DNA of 64,000 nt from Punica granatum. Taxonomy: Eukaryota; Streptophyta; Magnoliopsida; Myrtales; Lythraceae. The notes beneath the pieces are model-generated. The model did no database searches. It was not told the origin of the DNA and saw only the letters and a program-made list of their open reading frames with translations. The position numbers were made by a program, and so were the translations under genes. Shown piece by piece: positions 56,206-64,000 of the stretch. Position 1 is the first letter of the stretch. Each line of letters starts with the position of its first letter. The stretch covers positions 31,683,122-31,747,121 of the forward strand of contig NC_045129.1 in the NCBI RefSeq assembly GCF_007655135.1, given 5' to 3'.

Positions 56206-59114
56206 GGGACTTCCCATCACATATAGTGACCCTTTTGATTTGATTTTAGTTTATTTGATTCTCATTTTAGTTATCAAATGGAATATAAGTTTTTTTCTCG
56301 AGGCTGAATTTATTTTGGAAATTTCATTTTCACGAGCATCATCTCTTTGCTCGGCATTCTGTTTTGAAAGCAATTCGGTTTATGACTCCGAAGTTTTGTG
56401 CTAGTACCGGTCAGCATTGCATACCGAATGTCAGTTTCGGTTTGCATTTTGTCTTAAATATCTCGTTAGGGTAATGCTGGCATGTGTATCTTATGAATGT
56501 TTCTCTTACCAAACTCAAGTGTGCAAGAATTCACGTTGAATGTACGATGAATCACAAGAATTCATTATTTTGCCGCACCGGATGTTCGTGTTCTGTTGTG
56601 GGCTTGTAGCCTTGTGGCCATTGGTTCTATTGAGAATTTGAGACATAATTTCCTACTGGCCATAGAGGAAAAATCAATGGGTTTGTAAGTGTTCGGGTTT
56701 TGCCATCAATCAATATTTTTGGATCGGATATACGTCCAACCACTTATAGGCGGAATGAAATTTTACATAACATTAGAGAGCATCTTACGCTGTGGGTGGC
56801 CTCACACCAAGTTAAGGCCAGGAGCATGTGCTACAAGGATGTGTCTCATGTTAGCCTCATTATAGTCCGATAATGGAAAAGAAGTCTGTTTCATGATCCA
56901 TAGTCGATGACGAATGTTTAAGTGCATATGGTACATGTTGACTAACCTGAAAGATCTTACGTTGTTATATGTGAGGGCAGATAGAAGATCTTACGTTGTT
57001 ATATGTGAGGGCAATGTTGAATATTTAACATATTGAATTTATAAGTTGCTTGAGTTTTACCACATTTATCAGCCTATATGTATTATGATACAGTATTTTC
57101 TTCTAAAAAGATAAAGATAATTTTCATAATTGTTTTTACCTTTTTATAAATGGTAAATTCTGAACATGTCGCGCAATATTGGATTCGACTTTATGGTTGC
57201 GAAGCAAATATAAGGAGTAGAGGGAGCAAGAGAAAAATATCATATTAACGACATATAGTCGCTCCGCTTCTAGCAGCTCCATTTATAACAGCCGAATTTC
57301 GTTATAAGGTCATGCATTTCAGCTCTAGCTAGATAGAGAGGAAGGATGAGATTCCATCGATGGTAGGCATCGAGTCTGCAACTCAACCCTGGATATCCTC
57401 TTAGGCGAGATTTCTGATATTTCCCGGGGCTTTTGCAATTCATTTCTATTCGAAGCGATGATCTGAAATTCCCGGTATCATCATCCCTACACAAGTAATT
57501 ATCTAAGCGATGTCTTATTTATCTAGTTCATGAACTTATTATTGTCACCCAGGTAAGTTGTCGAACTTTCTGCTCTAAATGAATCTAGCAGATATTAGGA
57601 TTGGATTCAGTTCTTGCATGTTTGTGATGCAAAATATGTTATTTATTTTTCCAGACTTTAGAACACATTTATGAGTCATTGCATATCTTCTAAAGGCATT
57701 TTATATATCTAATCTTCATTTTAGACCGTAAAGAAAATAGATCCGCATACTCTTCCATCTCCATCGTTTCTGTGGCCAAACAATTCCCGGAAAATGGATT
57801 TTTTTTTTGGCCTTGACTAGAAAAATAATTTTAACCTCTTGAATAGAAAAATGAATTAGGACATACCAACTGAAATTACTTTTTACGCCTGTTCACCAAC
57901 TTGGTTAACATGATTCATGACTTGTCAATTGGCTAAGCATAGCTCTTGGTAATGCCACGCGTAAAAACTTTTTCTTTATTTGTAAGGAACTATATGAAAT
58001 ATTGGAAATGAGAAATGAAAGAACATGAGAAATTTCATAACAAATCAAGTTTGAAATATCTTTGTTGGGTTGAAAAGAAGTGTCATACCAGATCCCTTTT
58101 CTTTGAAATTGATTAATTTGTTAATTCGATTTTGGTAAAATTGAGTTATTTTGGTAAGTTAAAAAGATAAGCTCTAGGAGGCAACTCAAGCCAACCCACT
58201 ACTAGGAAATCTGTACTGTATCCAGCTGCTTATAGTAAGTAATTAGACACATTTCCTCTTCTTCAAATGAAAGAAAAAAGATAGTAGAACGCAGTGGCAT
58301 ATGCATTTGCCTGATAATAACTAATATCTCTTTATTAATTATTAAAATTTCTATTTCATTATATTAGGTTTACGAGTTTTCGAAAGAAAAAATCAAAGGC
58401 AACATTTACTTAGACTTGTCATTTTTTTCCCTTTTCAGTAACCTCTTGAATAAAAGAATAATGCTTTTGGCAGCTCATTAAATAAGCACCATTCTTTTTT
58501 CTTTTTGCGGTGGATATATAATTTCTTTATTTTGCCAATAATCAACTTCTTCACCAATTATTAATATTTAAATGGGGAAAAGGAACACAAGGAATCACAG
58601 GATTTTCTTTCCTTTTTTATTTTTTTTTATTTTTATTTCCTGCGATTACCATCTATTGCCCAATGGCCAAGCCTTCTCAAACCACTATTTAAAAGGTGAT
58701 TCTCGAATTATCTAAGTCGAGTAATTCAAAAGAATTAGTAATTCTCGAATGATTCTTCTACATGATTAACCATAGGGGGAGGGAAGTCGAACCATCTGAT
58801 GTTTCAAGACGGAAACGACTGTTGCCTGGGAACTCCTTCAGTGGGCCGCTGCTTAACATGTATGGATCGAGTCGGTCCTTTCACGAACTAGATTGTGTGA
58901 TGTCCTTGAAACCGAGACATTGCTACCCCAAGAAAAGAAAGAGGCATCGAGATGCTATTACACACCGTTCCTCTGGCAGTATTATGATATATGAGGTGAC
59001 ATTTCTCATCCACTTAACCAATACTTTCCCTCCTCCATTTATGCAATTGGTGTTCCGAGGAATTTTAAAATTTTCATTGTCATTTCTAAGAAGGCCCACT
59101 CATTTGATGCTTAG

Positions 59115-59152
<38 letters not shown>

Positions 59153-60179
59153 TAATCCTATACGCGATTCCTGCGGGAGTGCAATTTATCAAAACTTGAG
59201 AGTTTTCTTATTAGATTTATGGACTTATTTTATAAATTGAAAAAAAAAAGAAAAGGAAAGGTTCTCTGTCAATGACTTGTTCATCCCATCACGCAGTTTC
59301 CTCTCCATCTTTCCACCCGCCACCCCGAACTGTTGGCATCTGCTCCAGCCGGGGGAGCGAACCAAGCGTCCACCGATCTGCTACTGTAGGTCAGAACGGC
59401 AGAAGGGAGGAAGCTTCACTACGGCAGTGCCGGAGATTCGTAACTAGCAGCGCATTGGTGCACACACTGTAAGTTTTGGTTGCTGTGAGAAGCTTATCTT
59501 ATACGCTGTGCAGTTCCAACTTCAAACTCAGCACATCAAATTTCACTTGAATCCCTCATGATTGATTTTTCTATACATAGTTACAATGATGTTATTAACT
59601 CCCAATTTCTTTTCTTTTTGCCATAGTTGTAGTTCGGTTTATTTGATCATCATCTGCTGCCAAATGAGACCAAATCAAGGAGCTGCCCGACTAATCGGAA
59701 GATGGCTTCCCATCGTATGCATCTTTCATTAGATGGTGAAGGGTGATCCTTAGATGGATCTGGACAATCAGCAACAGCTTGAGTAATGTGAATTTGTGCG
59801 GAAAATTCCGCCTGATCAAATTCTGTCATCACCGAAATATTCGAAATTAAATGATTTGAGCGGTGGAACATCCTGAATTCTGTTTCTAGTTATGGTTGTG
59901 GGGTTAATGGAAGCAAATGAGAGATTTGACATGTATGTTTGACAACAATCACTATTGTCGAATGATACATGTCACGTAATATTCTTACTGTTTTTCGAAT
60001 CGAATTATTCCTTGTGGATCTAGCTAATTCTCTGACTGATGGACATTGTTCAATAAGTTGCAATAATATAAAAAATCCTCATTTGTTCTCCGTTATTTGC
60101 GAGTAGTTTTACGACAGTAATATAAGTCAATTTTTACGAAAGTGTGATGTTTTCTCTTGGAAAATTTGTAGCGGGCACC
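56206..60179. other. Long intergenic stretch right of RER gene
   Basis: The first ~250 bp are the probable RER 3' UTR. 56951-57013 carries a tandem duplication (29-bp unit AAGATCTTACGTTGTTATAT..., period 34). A truncated family 1 SINE is at 58290-58400 (GAACGCAGTGGCATATGCAT...TTTCATTATATTAGG), and (TA)n at 59120-59151. A 145-codon frame at 58762-59199 runs into the TA repeat and has no recognisable relative, so I do not call it a gene. Confidence 0.45.
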
Positions 60180-60180
60180 A

Positions 60181-60465
60181 AAGTAAATTTTTTTACTTTG
60201 GAAATTTGGTTAGTCTAAAGAAAGGAACTGAGGACAACGGCACTTGCACTCAACCTATACTAAGAGATTTTAAATTTGATTATTATTCACAGGAGCCCAT
60301 GTACCCTTTCCTACTAGGCCTGCAAGTAAATTTTTACGTCGGAAATTTGGTTACTTCAAAGAAAGGGGCCGAGAACAATAGCACTTGAACTCAAACTATA
60401 ATAAGAGATTTCAGTTTAGATTTTTGTTTGTGGGAGCCCATGCACCCATTTCTACCATGCCCGCA
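60181..60465 (+). repeat. Tandem duplication, two units of about 140 bp
   Basis: Unit 1 (about 60181-60325) and unit 2 (about 60326-60465) share GGAAATTTGGTTA, CAAAGAAAGG, AACAATAGCACTTG / AACGGCACTTG and GGAGCCCATG-ACCC in the same order. Sequence around GGAGCCCATGCACCC also closes each unit. Identity looks high, so the duplication is fairly recent. Confidence 0.75.
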
Positions 60466-60679
60466 GTTTTTTGTTTTTTGTTTTTTTTGGGATGAGTACC
60501 TGCAGGTTCTCTTGTGAATGAGAATGCATCAGTTGGCCTGAAAGATCGTAAATTGTTGTTAAGCATATGTAGTGCTAATTAGTTAATTGAAAGGTACATT
60601 TTATCTCATTATACACGAATAACTGAACAAAATTAATAAGTTTACTTTGGATTTTTGGATATTCAATTTTTTTTTTGTG

Positions 60680-60845
60680 AATTATGGTATCTGAAAGTCC
60701 AATTGGACCTCGACTAATACAGTCGAGCCGGATCGGTCCACAAAGGGATAAAGCTCTCCCAGCGCGATTTTTTATATTCATAAGAACTCAAATCCGAGAC
60801 TTTACTTAAGCGGAACAAACACCAAATCGCTTCCCATCCAGGGTG
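60680..60845 (-). repeat. tRNA-derived SINE, family 2 (Au-like)
   Basis: The complement runs GGGAAGCGATTTGGTGTTTG, a B-box-like GTCTCGGATTTGAGTTCTTA, GAGAGCTTTATCCCTTTGTG, and CGACTGTATTAGTCGAGGTC. The order is the same as at 61315-61495 and 5163-5290. Confidence 0.6.
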
Positions 60846-61314
60846 GATATTCAATTCTTGTCGATGGGAGTTTCCATTCCCTTTTATTTCCATTCCACCT
60901 ACTAGGCAACCAGGTATCCCTTATAAGCGAAAAAAAGAAAAAGAAAGATCAAATAGTATAAAGTGATCATATATTGCGTCATTAAATGGTGATCATATAT
61001 TGCTTCAGTAAATGAAATTTGCATTTTAATATCAATTATACAAAATTTGAACAAAATTAGTTTATTTGGGGATGTGCAAATATATAGTCGTGATCGTGAA
61101 CTCGCAACTAGTTGCAATCTTATTGAATTATATCCAAAGTTATCATAAGAACATAATATAAATTAATTAAAAATATGTTACTGATAAAGTGGCGAGTATA
61201 GTTGAACTCGTGTTTGATTTAGAATGAAGATGCTAGGGATCAATTCTCATTAATGATACTTCTTGTGACTTGTACAAAGCACTACCCCCCCTTTTTTTTT
61301 TCCTCTCAATGTAA

Positions 61315-61495
61315 AACCTGCCATCTGGAAGCTCAATTGGACATCGACTAATGCAGTTGAATCGAGTCGGCCAATTAAGGAGTAAAGCTTTCCTAACGTG
61401 GATTTTCTACATTTACAAGGACTCCAGCCCGAGACCTTACTTCAACAGAATAAGCGCCAAATCGCTTCAATCAATCCACGTTGGTGTACAAAACA
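61315..61495 (-). repeat. tRNA-derived SINE, family 2 (Au-like)
   Basis: The complement reads CCAACGTGGATTGATTGAAG, CGATTTGGCGCTTATTCTG, GGTCTCGGGCTGGAGTCCTT (B box), GGAAAGCTTTACTCCTTAAT and AGTCGATGTCCAATTGAGCT. It lies about 470 bp from the previous copy in the same orientation. Confidence 0.62.
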
Positions 61496-61659
61496 CTACC
61501 TTGTGGATGAGTTTTATGCTTGCATTGCTCGGATTTTAGTTATTTAATACGTAAAATATATATATTTTTGAATTTAAATCATTCTAAGAAACATACAAGA
61601 GAATATTTCATATTGGGCTATCTATATGGCCTGTGTGCGCCCTAAACATTACTTACATT

Positions 61660-62232
61660 TAGGGGTGGCAATATGTATCCTGTCGTGTTTAAACATGTCG
61701 TGTCTAAATAGGTTCGTGTCAAAAAGCTCTAAACTTGAACACGACATGTTAGATTTTCAAACATGAACACGATACATTTAATTACCGGTTGATATGGACA
61801 AGACACATTTAACCCGTTTAACTAAACGTATCTAAATGTGTATGTATACTTACCTATACACGATATGATACTATTACCTTTAGGTACATATTATACATAC
61901 ATGATATAACACTATTAATGTTAATTACATATTACTCAAGATTGGCATGATAAAAACACCATAAATATGTGATTTACATAAACAAATTTAGATGATTTTA
62001 GTGTACTTTCTTTTATAAATTGATACAATATGTGAAACAAATTTTTTAACCTTATAGCACATAATATAAACGGGTTGCAATGGTTGAACCCGTTTAAACA
62101 CGATTATTTATCGTATCTAAACGGATTTGATCGGTTTAGACACAAAATACATTTAGTCTTAACTCAAACCCACTTAACTGCGTATCGTATTCATGTCGTG
62201 TTCTCATATCGTGTTAAATACTGTCGATCCTA
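61660..62232 (-). mobile_element. Short non-autonomous hAT element of the 34258 family
   Basis: The left end TAGGGGTGGCAATATGTATC corresponds to the right end of the large hAT, and the right-end complement TAGGATCGACAGTATTTAAC to its left end and to 48464. The orientation is therefore reversed. Flanks CTTACATT (61652-61659) and CTTATGTT (62233-62240) look like an aged 8-bp TSD (6 of 8). The 573-bp element consists only of terminal regions plus a short AT-rich middle. Confidence 0.83.
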
Positions 62233-62639
62233 CTTATGTTTGTACATTGTTCATATGGATTGTAAGAATTAGTTAACCCAGACCAGGATAACCTTTCTTA
62301 CAGAAATAAAGAAAAAGAATATCGTACAGCTCCCAAAGTTGATTGTATTATGAATACATGATACATTGCATTTGAACTCTCTTCGACTTGTTTGCAATCA
62401 TTTCGTTTCACATCTTCCTGAAACATGCATATTGCAAAAACTTCCCGGATATGCTTCGGGATGGACCGCAAGAGCTGCAGGTGCGGCTGCCCTCCTCTAA
62501 AATTTCAACGTTCTAAGAAAATCTATATACTGTTTCTCAAATTTGGATGAAATTTCTTATATATCCGGTTTTATAACTCGAAAAATGATCTTCCTATTTA
62601 TCAATTCAAGGATCTCACTCCCATCAAATTTACCATTTG

Positions 62640-62935
62640 TTTGTTAACAAAAATAAATTTAACTTAACTTAACTTTTTTTTCAATTCAACAACACAATCA
62701 TTATTTTTAATTTTTTTTTAAATTCTCTCTCATATTTTTTCTATTATTACAATTAATTTTATAATACTAAATTTTCTCAATTATTCAACACTTTTTCCTC
62801 AATTCAACAATACAATCATTACATTTTTTATATTCTTTTTCAAATTCTCTCACGTACATTTCCCAACCACTTTTGTCTTTATCTCCTCGAATTAAACTAA
62901 ATCAAATTAAATCAAACTTCGTCGTCAAACGTTAT
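62640..62935. mobile_element. MITE-like AT-rich element
   Basis: TTAACTTAACTTAACTTTTT near the left and AATTAAACTAAATCAAATTAAATCAAAC near the right recall the ends of the MITEs at 30640 and 10806. The string CAATTCAACAA(C/T)ACAATCATTA occurs twice (about 62681 and 62800), so the interior is partly duplicated. Confidence 0.45.
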
Positions 62936-62971
62936 GTTAATTTGCATCTGTTCCTGGACAAGCATATTTAA

Positions 62972-63036
62972 CTCTTGGAAGAAAGAGCGATTTCCACTTC
63001 TATTCTCTTTTTGCCTGGGTCCTTATATTGTGCTCT
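62972..63036 (+). repeat. Copy of a 65-bp piece of RER intron 6
   Basis: CTTGGAAGAAAGAGCGATTT followed by CCACTTCT and, after a C/T-rich gap, ATATTGTGCTC matches 55860-55924, inside intron 6 of the RER gene 7 kb away. It could be transposon-mediated or a shared old repeat. Confidence 0.6.
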
Positions 63037-63056
63037 TTTAAAAAAAAAAACAAAAG

Positions 63057-63094
63057 AAGCTCATGGGTATAATATAATGAAATAGAGATTTTAA
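63057..63094 (-). repeat. SINE family 1, 3' fragment cut by a Helitron
   Basis: The complement TAAAATCTCTATTTCATTAT followed by ATTATACCCATGAGCTTC matches the 3' end of family 1 SINEs. The rest of the SINE is missing where the Helitron begins at 63095. Confidence 0.45.
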
Positions 63095-64000
63095 TTTATA
63101 CTAAATATAAAGGTACGAAGCTCACCAGGTGTTTCTCCACATCTCACTTCCAAAACTACCCTTATAATTTTATTGATATTCCTTAAATATTCTTCTAATA
63201 TTATAGAACTTACTTAAATGCCCTTTAGCCGCTTAACATTAATTATAACACATAATGCCCTATAACCACTACCTTCCATATATAAACGCTTCTTCCCTCA
63301 CTTTTAGGGTCAGGACCATATTTTTTTTTTTAAATATTGGGAGAAACATAATAACCATGAAAGACACAAGAGCCAAGAAACATCAATGCCAATCACAACT
63401 ACACCTTTTTGTCCTTGACGATAAATGAAAATTAACTTATTTTTTGTTAAAGTAAAATTATTAATGGATAATAATAAAGATAAAACGATTTTATGAAAAA
63501 GAAATAATAAAAAGTCAAGACATTTCGAATTGTTCGTTGACATGGATAAAGTCAGGGAAAACCTGTTCACACTATTTTCATATATGAGATAAGAGGCACA
63601 ATCTTTCATTGCATTTCTGCCAATAATTGCCATAACGACAAAAGATACTGCCACATTTGGGGTTAAGTTCGTGTTTAGCACAAGGCTTGCCTCTTCAACT
63701 TTTTCGTGCCATTGAAGTTTCGCAATATGGAGACTAGGTAGTGTTATGCTTGGAGCCCTGCCCACATATAATAGAGGTAACCAATATATATAGATTGCAT
63801 GGATAAAGTAATACAAAGTATGCTCTTTTCCCCTTCTTCGTTCTCTTGATTTCCTTTTTCCAGGAGTCCCTAACTCTATCTTTTCCATTTCACCATGCAT
63901 ATTTATACCTGACATAATTTTTTCGAATATTTTCTTTATATGGCAATCAAATTTCCTTCGAAAATAATTGCTCTTCGATATCCTCCAATTCTGTACATAT
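63095..64000 (+). mobile_element. Helitron 5' part, continues past right edge
   Basis: TTTATACTAAATATAAAGGT closely matches the start of the minus-strand Helitron at 20084 (TCTATACTAAATATAAAAGT). The similarity continues collinearly for about 900 bp to the window edge, including GGTGTTTCTCCACAT, CTTAAATGCCCTTTAGCCGC and TCCCTCACTTTTAGGGTCAG. The second base of the terminus is T rather than C. The minus-strand open frame at 63310-63915 parallels the one at 19507-19965 and is not a recognised gene. The 3' end lies outside the window. Confidence 0.65.

Noticed and set aside
58762..59199. 145-codon open frame starting with ATG
   Set aside because: It runs into a (TA)n repeat (YIYIYI), has no recognisable motif and lies in a repeat-rich spacer. 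It could be a chance frame.

Overview
The window is nuclear DNA from a flowering plant, most likely a eudicot. Its genes have canonical GT-AG introns and plant-type TATA boxes. There is one nuclear tRNA gene with a pol III T-tract, and the families are plant ones: a BAHD acyltransferase, a GDSL esterase, UDP-apiose/xylose synthase and a RETICULATA-related plastid protein. Intergenic DNA is AT-rich and full of short non-autonomous transposons. I cannot name the species from sequence alone.

Four host protein genes and one tRNA gene are supported. (1) 13080-14426 (+) is an intronless BAHD acyltransferase resembling agmatine/amine hydroxycinnamoyltransferases. (2) 23875-25806 (-) is a five-exon GDSL esterase/lipase of 353 aa. 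(3) 44087-46811 (+) is a nine-exon UDP-D-apiose/UDP-D-xylose synthase (AXS) of 391 aa. (4) 53170-56205 (+) is a seven-exon plastid RETICULATA-RELATED (DUF3411) protein of 422 aa. A tRNA-Ser(GCT) gene lies at 52847-52928, just upstream of gene 4. The exon models were built by hand from splice sites, reading phase and family conservation. The genes do not form a cluster or shared pathway; each stands alone between transposon-rich spacers.

The rest is a dense record of mobile elements, many with exact ends and target-site duplications (TSDs). A 2.7-kb CACTA element (1533-4244, TSD TGC) carries a broken piece of a RanBPM-like SPRY gene. Two Mutator-like elements (5583-6310 and 20896-22051) have perfect 9-bp TSDs. 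A 4.9-kb hAT element (34258-39141, TSD GTTTTAAT) encodes a BED-finger transposase that is intact except for one apparent 1-nt frameshift. Three shorter members of the same hAT family lie at 41235-42275, 48464-50510 and 61660-62232; the first carries a truncated arabinogalactan-protein gene. The 48464 copy sits inside a long-TIR element and is itself invaded by a smaller hAT-type MITE, giving a three-layer nest at about 47795-50912. Two copies of one Helitron family lie in opposite orientation (18674-20084 minus; 63095 to the right edge plus). At least three tRNA-derived SINE families are scattered through the window, some with clear TSDs.

I found no CRISPR array, rRNA, phage or clearly novel multi-gene system. 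The strongest leads are the two gene-capture events, the likely parent/offspring hAT family in one 28-kb stretch, the nested stack, the duplicated sequence blocks upstream of the BAHD gene, and a 40-G homopolymer that may be an assembly artefact.
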